Source: Nostoc sp. XA010
GTDB lineage: Bacteria > Cyanobacteriota > Cyanobacteriia > Cyanobacteriales > Nostocaceae
Reading direction: 5' to 3'
Length of the DNA: 64,000 nucleotides
Assembly (NCBI RefSeq): GCF_020829625.1
Contig: NZ_JAIVFX010000004.1
Coordinates: 203,220 to 267,219, forward strand
The notes under the pieces were generated by a model. The model was not told the origin of the DNA, made no database searches, and saw only the letters and a list, made by a program, of their open reading frames with translations. The number at the start of each line of letters is the position of its first letter. Positions within the stretch are counted from its first letter, which is position 1. The position numbers and the translations under genes are program-made. Below are positions 29,339-39,338 of the stretch, piece after piece.

Positions 29339-29998
29339 AATTAACTCCGAAAAAACAACGAATAAAGGTGATATCGCTTACAGAAGTCCAAATTGGATGG
29401 TAATTGGACTGATATCTGTCCAACATTTGTTCCTCCGTATTACGAAAGATAACAAGTGTTTGACACATTGCCCACATCCAAAGTGTGGAACTTTTCTGGT
29501 CTGATATCTTGCACCTAATCCTAGTGATATACTACCCAAGTTAGCCAAGCCATATTCCGGAAAATATTCTTCTCTGTTTGGTCTTGGATAGATATAACTA
29601 CCTCTTGATTCCTTTTTGCTTTGCATAACTCTCCTCTGAGGAGATGAGCAAATTTTTTCCTAAATCCTACACAAGTTATCCCTGTTTGAGAAAAACTAAG
29701 ATGCTGTTTCCTCCCAATATGGAAGAAGCTTCGGAGGATTGGGACTTTCAGGAGGTTAGAGAATGGATGGTAATAAGCGTGAATTATAGTTGTTTTACGT
29801 TATTACGTGCAAGATGTAAATCTAGCAATTTATGCAAATTTAGCCTCTTTTAAGTCACTTTAGAGGCTAAAAATATTTGTATCAAATTGTAAAAAGTAAA
29901 AATGCTCATGCTGAACAAATTGCTGAGTATATCTACCAGATTTGTCATTTGTCCAATAGCTAATAACTTCTGACCAATGACCAATGACCAATAACTAT
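29339..29998. other. nblA upstream region and gap before the PP2C gene
   Basis: The 300 bases above nblA should contain its regulated promoter. Small frames on both strands (29378-29626 and 29644-29853) lack family similarity and I read them as chance. 29965-29997 holds CCAATGA heptamers close to the stop of the phosphatase gene. Confidence 0.55.
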
Positions 29999-30724
29999 TT
30001 AGTCGAGTGAGACGATTACAACTGTGATGTTATCGTGCCCTCCGTGGTCTTTGGCAGCCTCAACTAGAGAGATGGCGGCTTTATCAAGCCAAGGAGTATC
30101 TTGGAGGCAGCTAGCAATCTTCTGTTCGACAAGTTCTTCTGTTAGACCATCACTACATAAGAGTAAGCGATCGCCAGCTTTGACATCTAGTGGTTGCACA
30201 TCAATCTGATGCAAGTCTTCACGCCCTAAACAGCGCGATAATACATGACGAAAAGGATGCGATCGTGCTTCATCTAAGGTAATGTCACCGATTTTGATTG
30301 CCCGTGCTACCCAAGTGTGGTCTTCTGTTACTTGTTCTAAATGCGACTCTCGAAAGCGATATAGCCGCGAATCGCCAACATGAGCGCACCAGGGGGATTC
30401 TGGGGCGCGAAAAATTACCGCTACAACCGTTGTACCCATGTCGGCGCGTTCGGGATGATTTTGCTGATCGTGCAAAATCGCTTCATTGGCACCCCACAAA
30501 GCTTGCTCTAGTAATTCTTGGGAAGATTTAGAAGATTCCCAATTTGCCAGCAAATACGCTTGAATTTCTCCAGTGGCAATGCGGCTTGCTTCCTCACCTC
30601 CTGCATGACCACCCATTCCATCGGCGACAACGAAAAATCGCCCTTCTGGGTCGATATAGTAAGCATCCTGATTATTAGAACGAATAAGTCCCGGATCGCT
30701 AAAACCCGTGAAATTAAGTTTCAT
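29999..30724 (-). CDS. PP2C-type protein serine/threonine phosphatase
   Basis: The 241-residue protein is a minimal metal-dependent PP2C/PPM phosphatase, close in size to cyanobacterial PphA. Signatures are RSNNQDAYY, VVADGMGGHAGGEEAS, VGDSRLYRFR, LCSDGLTEEL and GGHDNITVVIVS, supplying the aspartates that bind the two metals. PphA relatives dephosphorylate the nitrogen regulator PII; that role is possible but not shown. The gene lies just downstream (28 bp) of an ABC1-family kinase on the same strand, and the two may be cotranscribed. Confidence 0.93.
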   Translation of the reverse strand: MKLNFTGFSDPGLIRSNNQDAYYIDPEGRFFVVADGMGGHAGGEEASRIATGEIQAYLLANWESSKSSQELLEQALWGANEAILHDQQNHPERADMGTTVVAVIFRAPESPWCAHVGDSRLYRFRESHLEQVTEDHTWVARAIKIGDITLDEARSHPFRHVLSRCLGREDLHQIDVQPLDVKAGDRLLLCSDGLTEELVEQKIASCLQDTPWLDKAAISLVEAAKDHGGHDNITVVIVSLD

Positions 30725-30752
30725 AAATTATTTTTGCAACTTTTTGCAACAA

Positions 30753-32438
30753 TTAATACATACGATCGTAACGGTCAAGGCGTAAAAGTAGTCTGATCAT
30801 GATCACTAAAAGCCCTGCCGCAATTAAACCAGGCGCTAGTGCCCACCATACATAATTGGTAACCACTAAGATCGTAGCTGAAAGGGTGAAAGCACTGATT
30901 AACAGAGCATAGCTTATTGAGAGCTGAATACTGCTCTGTCGGCGCAATAGGCGTTCAGTTTCGATAGACCGAACGCGCAGGCGCATGTCTCCCCGTTCTA
31001 GCTTCTCTAGGGTATCCTCTAATCTACGTGGTAGACCAAAGGCGGTACTACTTACCTGAGCTGCTTGACGACTTAATTCGTTAATAAAGCTATTCCCCTC
31101 AGAACCATTCATATCGGTCATAAGCTGCATTGCATACGGTTTGGCAACTTCCATAAAGTTAAACTCTGGATCTAAACCTTTGCCTACCCCTTCTAAGGTA
31201 GAAAAGGCTCGCATCACAAAAGTGAAGGTTGCTGGAAATCTAAATGGCTGATTATAAGCTATTTCATAAAGGTCGTCACTAATTGCTGCCACCGATTGGT
31301 TTTCAAATGGCTTATCCATGAAATGATCCAGCATGTACTGGACGGAACGCCGGACTGGGCCCATGTCATCGGTTGGGGCGATCGCGCCTAACTCGATCAG
31401 AGACTGCACAACGCGATCGCCATCTTTTTGGGCAATGCCAAACAGTGTTTGCATTAGTCCTTCACGGATATTTGACTTAATCCGCCCCATCATGCCGAAA
31501 TCGTAGAATATCAAAGCACCAGTTGCACTAATGGCAATATTGCCTGGATGAGGATCAGCGTGGAAAAAGCCACTGTTGAGTAATTGTAGTAAATAGGCTT
31601 GAGCGCCTTGACGAGCGATCAACTTTCGATCTAAACCTGCTGCTTCTAAAGCTTCGTATTGGCTAATTTTAATTCCAGGGAGATATTCTAAAGTCAACAC
31701 TCTAGACGAGGCGTAACGCCAGTATACTTTTGGGACGTTCACCCAATCGTAGCCGCGAAAGTTGCGGCGAAAAGTATCAGCGTTACGACCTTCGTTGAGA
31801 TAATCAATTTCTTCCCAAAGAATGCGACAACATTCTTCATAAATACCTAACCAATCTCGCCCCCGTCCCCATTTGGGATGGTTTTGAAAATAGCGGGTAA
31901 TTCCCTTAAGAATTTGTAAATCTATTTCAAATAACTTCTTTAGTCCAGGACGTTGCACCTTGACAACAACCGATTCTCCACTATGCAGCACAGCTTTGTG
32001 TACTTGCCCTAAGCTAGCAGCAGCCAAAGGAATCGGTTCAAAATTATGGAAAAGTTCAGGAATTTTCTTGCCTAGTTCTCTCTCAATGGTCGCTTCTACT
32101 TGCTCATAGCTAAATGCCGGTACTTTGTCTTGTAACTTGGCTAGTTCTTCTACATATTCAACTGGAAATATATCAGCACGGGTAGAAAATAATTGCCCTA
32201 TTTTGATGAAGGTTGGGCCTAAATCCAGCAGGGTATTGCGAATCCACACCGCTTGGGTTTTGCGTTTTGCGGCTTGCTTTGCCTCAGTCACACCACCCGG
32301 ATAACTCCAAGATTTGTTGTATAGCCAAAGTTTGAACATTAAGGTCAAAACAAAAGACCAAATGTCCACAAAACGCCGTCTGCTAGAGTATTTTTCCCGA
32401 TTCCAACGGTATGCTTTATCTGAATAACCTTGTTCCAT
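30753..32438 (-). CDS. ABC1/UbiB-family atypical kinase
   Basis: The 561-residue protein has the ABC1 (AarF/UbiB) signatures: KxGQ-type KIGQLFSTRADIFP, the alanine-rich loop AAASLGQVHKAVL, the VVKVQRPG lysine, EEIDYLNEGRNAD, HADPHPGNI and YDFGMMGRI. Two C-terminal membrane helices (about residues 505-555) anchor it. Plastid and cyanobacterial relatives support isoprenoid-quinone and tocopherol metabolism in thylakoids or plastoglobules. The substrate is unknown. It is followed closely by the PP2C gene. Confidence 0.93.
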   Translation of the reverse strand: MEQGYSDKAYRWNREKYSSRRRFVDIWSFVLTLMFKLWLYNKSWSYPGGVTEAKQAAKRKTQAVWIRNTLLDLGPTFIKIGQLFSTRADIFPVEYVEELAKLQDKVPAFSYEQVEATIERELGKKIPELFHNFEPIPLAAASLGQVHKAVLHSGESVVVKVQRPGLKKLFEIDLQILKGITRYFQNHPKWGRGRDWLGIYEECCRILWEEIDYLNEGRNADTFRRNFRGYDWVNVPKVYWRYASSRVLTLEYLPGIKISQYEALEAAGLDRKLIARQGAQAYLLQLLNSGFFHADPHPGNIAISATGALIFYDFGMMGRIKSNIREGLMQTLFGIAQKDGDRVVQSLIELGAIAPTDDMGPVRRSVQYMLDHFMDKPFENQSVAAISDDLYEIAYNQPFRFPATFTFVMRAFSTLEGVGKGLDPEFNFMEVAKPYAMQLMTDMNGSEGNSFINELSRQAAQVSSTAFGLPRRLEDTLEKLERGDMRLRVRSIETERLLRRQSSIQLSISYALLISAFTLSATILVVTNYVWWALAPGLIAAGLLVIMIRLLLRLDRYDRMY

Positions 32439-32514
32439 ATACTTTGTTTACCGTTGGTTTGCAAGTGAATCCCTTGAAAGAAAAGACACTCTGATTCCTA
32501 AACTGTTTTTTTTA

Positions 32515-32650
32515 GTGTCCTTTGTCATTTGTCATTTGTACATAATAATTTTTGACCTATACAACTCTTGGAGAGGCTACGCTTAGGGCGTAGCTATGCC
32601 GCAGGCTTTACGGCAAAGTTCAGTACAAGTGACTAATGACCAATGACTAA
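32515..32650. repeat. Heptamer repeats and interspersed palindrome
   Basis: 32519-32540 carries TCATTTG-type heptamers and 32632-32650 carries ACCAATGACTAA-type units in inverted orientation. Between them is a GGAGAGGCTACGC/ATGCCGCAGGCTTTACGG segment typical of interspersed elements in Nostocales. The paired heptamers could form a long-range stem after the 32654-32980 gene. Confidence 0.65.
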
Positions 32651-32653
32651 AAT

Positions 32654-32980
32654 TTATGCAGAAGTTCTACGATAATGTTGCAATTCTGTTCGTAACAGGG
32701 CAATTTCTGCTCGTAATTCATCAATATCTGCTTGTAAGTCACCGGAATCAGAACTGCCTTGTCCAGTACCTGTGGTACTTTGGCCACCATTAGCAGCTTC
32801 TGCTGCCCGATTTGCCCGCTCTAGAACTTCGTCTGTAAACTGGCGCAGCTGCTCTCTAGCTTCTGCATCAAATTTGCCCAGATCGCTCAAAGCATCGGTC
32901 AAGGCGACCTCTAAACGCTCATTAACTACTTCAGCTACTGCTCTGCCTACGAAAAAGGCTTGCACAAGGGGGTTACTCAT
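32654..32980 (-). CDS. Small conserved cyanobacterial protein (DUF6825-like)
   Basis: The 108-residue protein opens with a hydrophobic, small-residue-rich helix ([17 protein letters not shown]), has a central amphipathic helix ([24 protein letters not shown]), a Ser/Gly/Gln-rich linker, and a C-terminal coiled coil ([19 protein letters not shown]). It resembles a family conserved in cyanobacteria and plants, which I recall as DUF6825. Function is not established. It sits between the ABC1 kinase and ABC-F genes on the same strand. Confidence 0.78.
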   Translation of the reverse strand: MSNPLVQAFFVGRAVAEVVNERLEVALTDALSDLGKFDAEAREQLRQFTDEVLERANRAAEAANGGQSTTGTGQGSSDSGDLQADIDELRAEIALLRTELQHYRRTSA

Positions 32981-33131
32981 AAATTTTTGTTACGTTGCAC
33001 CGCAAGAGAATTATAACTTGCCCGTATGCTTTACGGCTTCTGTTGTAGAGTTAGAAATTTACGTGGCAGGATGGGCGACTTTCAGCCTTAGTGAATAGAA
33101 CTTGCAAAGTTTACGGACACGCAAGCAAGAG

Positions 33132-34766
33132 CTACAACGATCTTGGTTCAGAGATTTCGAGTAATTCTCGATAATATTGCTCTAGTGTATTGGGTAAATA
33201 GGTTGTCATTTGCAAGGCTTGCTCTCTCAACTTAAAACTTTGAGTAATGTTAGTTCGGCACAGGAAGTCTAGATCGTGGGAAATTACCCAAAGTGCCCCT
33301 TGATAGTCATTGATACCTACTACCATTTGTTCAACAGTTTCGATATCCAGGTTGTTAGTTGGCTCATCGAGAATCAGCAGATCGATTTCTGAGATACTGA
33401 TCATAGCGATTGCTAATCTTGCTAATTCACCCCCACTCAATACAGAGGCGCTTTTGTGAACGTCATCATATTTAAACAGAAAGTGTCCTAGTTGTTGACG
33501 CAAAAGCTGATAGCTGAGATCAGGATTGGCAGCTTGCATATTTTCCAAAAGTGTGTATCGACGATTTACCAATTCGTAGGTTTGATCGAGATATACAGCT
33601 TTTATCGCTGGTGCAAGCAAAACCTCACCTGATTCCAAAACTGCGGTTTGGTTTTCCATCCCCAAAATTGCTTTTACCAGACTCGATTTACCAGAACCGT
33701 TTGAGCCAATAATGGCTATGCGATCGCCAGATGATACATGCAATTGAATATTTTGAATCAATAGACGTTCTGATACCCTAAGATTTGCACCCTGGATATT
33801 AATGAGATTTCGGCGCTTTTGATTTTTTTCTTCTAGCTGAATACTAGTTACTTTGGTAGTTTTGACCTTCGTGTCTGCAACCTTTTGATTAGCCTTTGCT
33901 ACTGCTGCTTCATGTTTCTTTTTCGCAGTTCCAGTAGACACCTCAGCTTTGGTTTTCATCAGCCCTGCTGCCATTCTATCAATACTGCCATTAAGAAACT
34001 TGGCGCGACCGTTGCGGCTAGATTGGGCTGCGCGTTGCTGTTCTTGCATAGCTGTGGCTTGGGTACGTTTGAGTTCCTTTCTGGCGGCTTCGTGCGATCG
34101 TATAGCCACCTCTAACTCTATTTCTTTTTGTTCTCGATAGTGACAAAAATTACCTCCATATACCTTTATTCCAACAGGTGTAAGTTCCCAGGTAACTTGT
34201 GTTACTTGATCTAAGAAAAAAGGTTTGTGCGAGACAATCACAAAGGCGCCAGTAAAATTTTGGAGAAATTGCCTTAAACTTTCTAACGCTTGCAAATCCA
34301 TGTGGTTGGTTGGCTCATCTAGCAACAGCAAATTTGCTTCTTGAGCTAAACCAATCGCTAGAAATAGTTTTGTGAGTTCTCCTCCACTCAAGTTAGTAAT
34401 TGGTAGATACAAATCAATATTTGTATCAAATTGTGTTTGCAAAATATCCTCAATTTTCCACCATTCATCAGAGGTACAAATCAAAAGATTCAGTACTGTA
34501 TCTACTGTAATTTCTTGCCTAATAGTGCTGATTTGTGGCAAATAGTAGACAATACCATTACGTAAAACTGAACCAGCGCTGGGGCTAATTTGACCTGCAA
34601 GTATCTTGAGTAGGGTTGATTTCCCTACACCGTTGCGACCTACTAAAGCAATGCGATCGCCTGCTTCAATACTCACCTGAATTTTTTGAAACAAAGTTCT
34701 ATCCAAGCTGAGTTCGTAGGCTAAATTCTCAGCTAATAATATTGATTTTTTCGGCATTATTCTCAA
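33132..34766 (-). CDS. ABC-F family ATPase
   Basis: The 544-residue protein has two ABC nucleotide-binding domains and no membrane part. Walker A motifs are GRNGVGKST and GSNGSGKSS, signatures are LSGGELTKL and LSGGELARL, and Walker B motifs are LLLDEPTNHMD and LILDEPTNNLD. A long charged linker (about residues 215-320, rich in Lys, Gln and Ala) joins them. ABC-F proteins act on the ribosome, either as translation factors (Uup/EttA-like) or as antibiotic resistance factors. The long linker resembles the resistance branch but does not prove it. Confidence 0.92.
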   Translation of the reverse strand: MRIMPKKSILLAENLAYELSLDRTLFQKIQVSIEAGDRIALVGRNGVGKSTLLKILAGQISPSAGSVLRNGIVYYLPQISTIRQEITVDTVLNLLICTSDEWWKIEDILQTQFDTNIDLYLPITNLSGGELTKLFLAIGLAQEANLLLLDEPTNHMDLQALESLRQFLQNFTGAFVIVSHKPFFLDQVTQVTWELTPVGIKVYGGNFCHYREQKEIELEVAIRSHEAARKELKRTQATAMQEQQRAAQSSRNGRAKFLNGSIDRMAAGLMKTKAEVSTGTAKKKHEAAVAKANQKVADTKVKTTKVTSIQLEEKNQKRRNLINIQGANLRVSERLLIQNIQLHVSSGDRIAIIGSNGSGKSSLVKAILGMENQTAVLESGEVLLAPAIKAVYLDQTYELVNRRYTLLENMQAANPDLSYQLLRQQLGHFLFKYDDVHKSASVLSGGELARLAIAMISISEIDLLILDEPTNNLDIETVEQMVVGINDYQGALWVISHDLDFLCRTNITQSFKLREQALQMTTYLPNTLEQYYRELLEISEPRSL

Positions 34767-35250
34767 ACCTCAATTCGCAAAGTTCCACCCGCGTATTCAT
34801 AACAATTACGGGTAGATTAGACACAAAAAGCTAGCCGCAGACACTTGCCAAGCGGTTCAATATAGATAGGAGTAATGACAATATTTTTAGTACATGACTA
34901 TGTGAAGTAACCCTGTCAAACTAGTTGCGTTTATTCTTCGTTGACATTTGTTGCTTTGACGCAACAGGTGTTTGGTACTACTTCATTTGTGCTATCTCAT
35001 TGGAGTTGTGATGAGGTTTGATATTGACTACAGTGTAGCATGAAGGTATTTCGGAAGGCTAGCGATCGCTTTTTCTTCTCTGTGCCCTCTGCGCCTCTGT
35101 GGTTAATAAAAATTTTCCACCGCAGAGACGCAGAGAACGCAGAGGTTCAGGAGGAATTTTGATAAGGATGCCTCGTACCTATAACTAAGCGATCGCTAAC
35201 TACAACACTGCTAAAATAAATGCATAACTACTTGATGCCATATCCATTCT
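34767..35250. other. Intergenic region with a long inverted repeat
   Basis: About 480 bases between divergent genes. The main structure is the 26-bp imperfect inverted repeat at 35078-35144. Nothing else is recognised. Confidence 0.6.
35078..35144. repeat. 26-bp imperfect inverted repeat (CTCTGCG family)
   Basis: The arm at 35078-35103 (CTCTGTGCCCTCTGCGCCTC...) pairs with 35119-35144 (ACCGCAGAGACGCAGAGAAC...) with five differences, all transitions. The loop is AT-rich. This palindrome type is common between genes in Nostocales and has no known protein product. Confidence 0.8.
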
Positions 35251-35994
35251 ATGACCATAGCTCAAGAATTAGATGATCAAAAAGGCATCTGCCAAGATGT
35301 TATATTTCCTCCTGGTGATTTATATAGTGACGAACCTCCCTTGGAAAGCGAACTGCATTTACGGCAAATAATCCTACTTTTAACTTGTTTGGAATGGTTG
35401 TGGCGAGATAGAAATGATTTTTATGCGGCGGGAAACTTGACTATCTACTACAGTCCACGCCAACGCAAATCAGAATACTTCCGAGGGCCAGACTTTTTTG
35501 TAGTGCTGGGAACTGAACGTAAAACCCGCAAAAGTTGGGTAGTGTGGGAAGAAGATGGCAAATATCCGAATGTAATTTTAGAAATTTTGTCTGACTCAAC
35601 AGCTAATACTGATAAAGGTTTAAAAAAAGAAATTTATCAAAATACTTTCCGCACGTTGGATTATTTTTGGTTCGACCCTTACACACAAGAATTTGCGGGA
35701 TTTCATTTAGTAGATGGAGAATATCAACCTCTACAAGCAAGTGAACAAGGATATTTGTGGAGTCAACAACTAGGGTTATATTTGGGAGCTTATCAGGGAT
35801 TATTGCGGTTTTTTACACGAGATGGTCAACTAGTACCAACACCTGAAGAAACGGCAGAACAAGCAGAACAAAAGGCAGGACAAGCAGAACAAAAGGCAGG
35901 ACAAGCAGAACAAAAGGCAGAACAAGCAGAACAAAAGGCAGAACGTTTGGCAGCAAAATTGCGAGAGTTGAATATCGATCCAGATACAATTTAG
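35251..35994 (+). CDS. Uma2-family (DUF820) putative restriction endonuclease-like protein
   Basis: The 247-residue protein has the PD-(D/E)XK-like Uma2 domain in residues about 35-190. Visible parts are RGPDFFVVLG, WEEDGKYPNVILEILSDST and a lysine-rich stretch DKGLKKEIYQ, matching the expected D...E-x-K-like core. Uma2 genes occur in many copies in cyanobacteria; their function is not established. The C-terminus is a coiled-coil tail of four near-identical heptapeptide repeats (QAEQKAG/E) followed by ERLAAKLRELNIDPD, encoded by a 21-bp tandem repeat at 35860-35943, so tail length may vary between strains. Confidence 0.9.
   Translation: MTIAQELDDQKGICQDVIFPPGDLYSDEPPLESELHLRQIILLLTCLEWLWRDRNDFYAAGNLTIYYSPRQRKSEYFRGPDFFVVLGTERKTRKSWVVWEEDGKYPNVILEILSDSTANTDKGLKKEIYQNTFRTLDYFWFDPYTQEFAGFHLVDGEYQPLQASEQGYLWSQQLGLYLGAYQGLLRFFTRDGQLVPTPEETAEQAEQKAGQAEQKAGQAEQKAEQAEQKAERLAAKLRELNIDPDTI
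35860..35943 (+). repeat. 21-bp in-frame tandem repeat in Uma2 gene
   Basis: Four consecutive 21-mers of the form CAAGCAGAACAAAAGGCAGR lie in frame and encode one heptad each. Units 1 and 2 are identical and units 3 and 4 are identical. Confidence 0.92.
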
Positions 35995-36098
35995 ATTACT
36001 GCGATCGCCTGTTTTTCTAAAGCGTCAATAAATATAGTACGATTTCTATTTTAAGAATAATGTTAAGATTGAATTATCATCAGATACTTCATTATTTT

Positions 36099-36323
36099 AT
36101 GTTTTACAAAGTAAATATTATTATCGAAGAAAATGAAGATGGCTATTACGCTTATTCTCCAGAACTTCCAGGCTGTCAAAGTCAAGGTGATTCTTTGGAA
36201 GAAGTAAGCTCAAATATCAAAGAAGCTGTTGAAGTTTACCTAGAAACTCTATCAGAGTCAGAGAAAGAGGAACTTTTAAAGAAGGAAATTCTGACTATGA
36301 ATTTGGAGGTTCAGGTTGCCTAA
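36099..36323 (+). CDS. hicB: HicB-family antitoxin
   Basis: The 74-residue protein (ATG 36099, MFYKVNIIIEENEDGYYAY) has the HicB partial RNase H-like fold with SPELPGCQSQGDSLEEVSSN and KEAVEVYLE. HicB antitoxins bind and neutralise the HicA mRNA interferase. There is no added C-terminal DNA-binding domain, so this is the short type. hicB precedes hicA here, and the hicA coding sequence begins at or within the hicB stop codon. An upstream in-frame ATG at 36060 is less likely. Confidence 0.88.
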   Translation: MFYKVNIIIEENEDGYYAYSPELPGCQSQGDSLEEVSSNIKEAVEVYLETLSESEKEELLKKEILTMNLEVQVA

Positions 36324-36541
36324 AACTACCGCGCCTAAATGCCAAGGAAGCGGAAAAACTATTATTGGATGCTGGCTTTATCCAGATTAGAAGTAAAGGC
36401 AGTCACAGAGTCTATCGCCTAGAAAATATCAGGGTTGTCATTCCTTTTCATTCGGGAAAAGTATTACACCCAAAGATAGTTCAACAGGTTATACAAGCTA
36501 TCAAACCTGATGAAAATGATCCGCCTTATGATGAAACCTGA
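36316..36541 (+). pseudogene. hicA: HicA-family toxin, apparently frameshifted near its start
   Basis: From 36326 the frame reads LPRLNAKEAEKLLLDAGF, then RSKGSHRVYR with the catalytic histidine, and VIPFHSGKVLHPKI. This is a complete HicA double-stranded-RNA-binding-like domain ending at the TGA 36539-36541. No ATG, GTG or TTG lies in this frame upstream of the first helix. A TTG at 36316 overlapping the hicB stop would give the usual MPK start, but one extra A in the AAAA run (36322-36325) puts it out of frame. So hicA is a new pseudogene, is expressed by slippage at the A run, or contains a sequence error. Confidence 0.75.
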
Positions 36542-36596
36542 ATTTGTAATTTATTGCTCAACACTCCACAAATATATGAGCGATCGCTTCATTAAT

Positions 36597-39338
36597 TCAT
36601 TTAGGATAGTGTTGTACTAAAAACTCCTCAGCTTCAGCCCTATCTTTAATCACTCCATCTAAGGTAGCAGCAACTACATCATCTAATATTTGCCGATACT
36701 GCGGCCCTGGTTTGTAACCAAGTTTCTTTAAATCATTGCCATTCAATAGTGGCTGCACATTAGCCCAAACAGTTAAATATTCCCAAATCTGATGTCTAAG
36801 CGATCGCGGACTTTGCAAAGCAATTAAAATCAGCGTTAGTAAGTCGTAGTGTCGCAGCAACTGCACTACTTGACTGGGACTTTGACACTTAGGCAAAGAT
36901 TCCATCACCTTAGTTTGGGCAGAAGCCAAGTTTTGCAAGCATTTAATAGTATCCTCTTGCAGTTGCAGATTCTTTGCGACTTTCGCCCGATATTGTGGTG
37001 CTAGATGGGCGATTAACGCTTCTAAACGCATTTCCCAATGGATGAGGGTTTGTTCAGCATCAAATCGCCGCAAGCAGCGTTCTAACAAACGTAATTGTCG
37101 CAGGAGTTCTGCGTCTAGGTTGAGGGTAGGATGGATACATTGCAATGCCCCTAAATTATCGAGTAACTGTAAAGCCGATTTCCAATAGGGGGCTTCTAGG
37201 ATGTGTTTTAATTCTGTTTTTAGTCTAGTTTGCAGGGCTGGAGTTTTGCTATTCTCTTGAGCAGTGCGATCGTAAACACCACTGTTGATGGCATAGCGGA
37301 TAAACTCTTCAGTTTGCGGTTCAATTTGAAATCCGAAGCGCACAGCAAAGCGCACGCCACGATAAATTCGGGTGGGGTCTTCGATAAAGCTGTTGGGGTG
37401 TAAAACCCGAATTTTCTTGGCTTGTAAATCTAGTAATCCACCAAAGAAATCGAGTAATTCACCACCACGGGGATTAGTGAGGCGCAAAGCAAGGGCATTG
37501 ATGCTAAAATCTCGACGATACAAGTCTTGACGAATAGAACTCGCCTCAACTTCTGGATTTGCTGCTGGATAAGGATAGAATTCTGTTCTAGCGGTGGCAA
37601 TATCTACCCATAGAGAATCTAATTCTGGGTCTTTGTGCCACAGCAAAGCCGCAGTTTGAAAAGCCCCGTGGATTTCTAAACGAGCCGCAGGGTAAAGTTG
37701 TTGGAGTGCTTTTGCTAATTCCACACCAGCACCAACATCTGCTGATTTGTGAAAGCCATCAACCACAAGATCAATATCTTTAATCATCAAAGTGCCTGAT
37801 GTTGCTTCAGCAAACAGTAAATCTCGCACTGCACCTCCGACAAGATAAAGATGCCAACCCCGTTTTTCTGCCTCTTGCGATGCTGTGGTGAGTAATTGCC
37901 ACAATTGCGGAGCAAGGCGATTTTGTAACTCAGTGCTGAGAGGAATTTTGAATTTTGTTAGCGCAACGTTAGCGTCATTTTGAATTTTGAATTTTTGTCC
38001 TTCTTCGTCTTCATCCCTTTCTTGATGTAATTCCCGCAAGACATCAGTACGAGTAACTAGACCAACTAACTGCTCATTCTCCAATACTGGTAAACGCCCG
38101 ATATCATAAGTCACCATCAGCGACTCAATTTGTGGCAGTGTTGTATCTGGTGCGATCGTTTTAAGATTCGTCGTCATGTAGCCTTTAACTGGCGCATGAC
38201 TAAATCCGTGGTGCAGGGCAACATCAAGATCCCGGCGTGAAATAATACCTACTAGTTGCCCTTGGGCATCGACTACAGATAAACCAGAGTGTCCATAGCG
38301 TAATAAAATGCGCTGGGCTTCGGCAATTGTGGTTTCAGGCAGAATTGTGCGAACAGGAGAGGACATCAAATCCCTAGCGGTGAGGGGATGGGGGATTTGT
38401 GCTTTTACCCCGTCTAGGAGTTGTTTTAATATTGCCTCTGAATCAACTCCTCTTAGATTTAGCGATGCGGCTTGTGAATGACCGCCGCCACCTAGAAGTT
38501 GGAATAATAGATTAAGATTCGTTTTGGGAATTTGCGATCGCCCAATTACAGTTAAGCGTGAATCACTTTCATCCAAAGCATATTCATTAGCCAACAGTAG
38601 GGCATCAATCTCGGTTAATTCCACGAGTTCCGATGCCAAGCTCGATAACCCAGGCACAAAACCATCTGTTTTCAAAGTTACCCAAGCAACCGTATATCCA
38701 TGTAGACAAAAATATTCTAAATTTTCCAGCGATTCAGTTAATAACTGCTGCAATTGCGGAGATAATCCGGGGTCACGGTAGGTGGAAATTACCGATAAAC
38801 TCGCACCTTGTTGCATCAACCAAGCCAAAGCTAGGGCATCCCGTGGTGTGGACTGGTCATAAGTCAAAGAGCCAGTGTCAACGTGGATACCCAAAGCCAT
38901 CACAGTTGCTTCGGCAGAAGTTAGGGAAATTTCCTGTTGTTGCAATTGCTCAACGATTAAAGTTGTGGTTGCTCCTACTGAAGAAATATATGATTCGGTA
39001 GCCGGAATATCTGATTCTTGTCCTAAGTGATGGTCATAAATTATAATCTCTTTAACATAGGGTAAATCTAACCACTCAGCAGCTTTACCCAAGCGATCGC
39101 GCTGTTGCGTATCCACCACAGTCAGAGAACGAATTTTTTCTGGAATCACCGAACGGCGTTCAATTAGCGGATATTCATCCCGATGCAATGCTAAAAAATC
39201 CCTTACAGGAGGGTGAGAACCACCACTTAGTACAATCTTACTTCCCGGTAGTAAGCGTGTTAACCCTACCGCAGCCCCTAGTGCGTCAAAATCTGCTGTT
39301 GTGTGGCAAAGAATTAAATCCATAGTATTGAGAGTCAT
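36597..39338 (-). CDS. DHH-CBS-tRNA nucleotidyltransferase/poly(A) polymerase fusion
   Basis: The 913-residue protein joins three modules. Residues about 1-310 are a DHH/DHHA1 phosphoesterase ([30 protein letters not shown]). Residues about 315-440 are two CBS domains ([39 protein letters not shown]). From about 475 comes a class II CCA-adding/poly(A) polymerase domain ([48 protein letters not shown]). It should add CCA or A residues to RNA 3' ends, with the DHH part possibly trimming nucleotides and CBS domains sensing adenylates. The architecture is known from cyanobacteria. The linker after the CBS pair contains a captured repeat. Confidence 0.93.
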   Translation of the reverse strand: MTLNTMDLILCHTTADFDALGAAVGLTRLLPGSKIVLSGGSHPPVRDFLALHRDEYPLIERRSVIPEKIRSLTVVDTQQRDRLGKAAEWLDLPYVKEIIIYDHHLGQESDIPATESYISSVGATTTLIVEQLQQQEISLTSAEATVMALGIHVDTGSLTYDQSTPRDALALAWLMQQGASLSVISTYRDPGLSPQLQQLLTESLENLEYFCLHGYTVAWVTLKTDGFVPGLSSLASELVELTEIDALLLANEYALDESDSRLTVIGRSQIPKTNLNLLFQLLGGGGHSQAASLNLRGVDSEAILKQLLDGVKAQIPHPLTARDLMSSPVRTILPETTIAEAQRILLRYGHSGLSVVDAQGQLVGIISRRDLDVALHHGFSHAPVKGYMTTNLKTIAPDTTLPQIESLMVTYDIGRLPVLENEQLVGLVTRTDVLRELHQERDEDEEGQKFKIQNDANVALTKFKIPLSTELQNRLAPQLWQLLTTASQEAEKRGWHLYLVGGAVRDLLFAEATSGTLMIKDIDLVVDGFHKSADVGAGVELAKALQQLYPAARLEIHGAFQTAALLWHKDPELDSLWVDIATARTEFYPYPAANPEVEASSIRQDLYRRDFSINALALRLTNPRGGELLDFFGGLLDLQAKKIRVLHPNSFIEDPTRIYRGVRFAVRFGFQIEPQTEEFIRYAINSGVYDRTAQENSKTPALQTRLKTELKHILEAPYWKSALQLLDNLGALQCIHPTLNLDAELLRQLRLLERCLRRFDAEQTLIHWEMRLEALIAHLAPQYRAKVAKNLQLQEDTIKCLQNLASAQTKVMESLPKCQSPSQVVQLLRHYDLLTLILIALQSPRSLRHQIWEYLTVWANVQPLLNGNDLKKLGYKPGPQYRQILDDVVAATLDGVIKDRAEAEEFLVQHYPK
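37943..37996 (-). repeat. AATTTTG repeat captured in the fusion-gene linker
   Basis: GAATTTTGAATTTTG units flank a TTAGCGCAACGTTAGCGTCA core, an intergenic-type repeat. It reads through in frame as [20 protein letters not shown], the linker between the second CBS domain and the nucleotidyltransferase domain. Confidence 0.78.

Noticed and set aside
29378..29853. Small frames upstream of nblA on both strands
   Set aside because: They overlap the expected nblA promoter region and show no family similarity.
35251..36541. A new defence island from Uma2 plus hicBA
   Set aside because: Only two common, unrelated accessory families without further defence genes; adjacency alone does not support a system.
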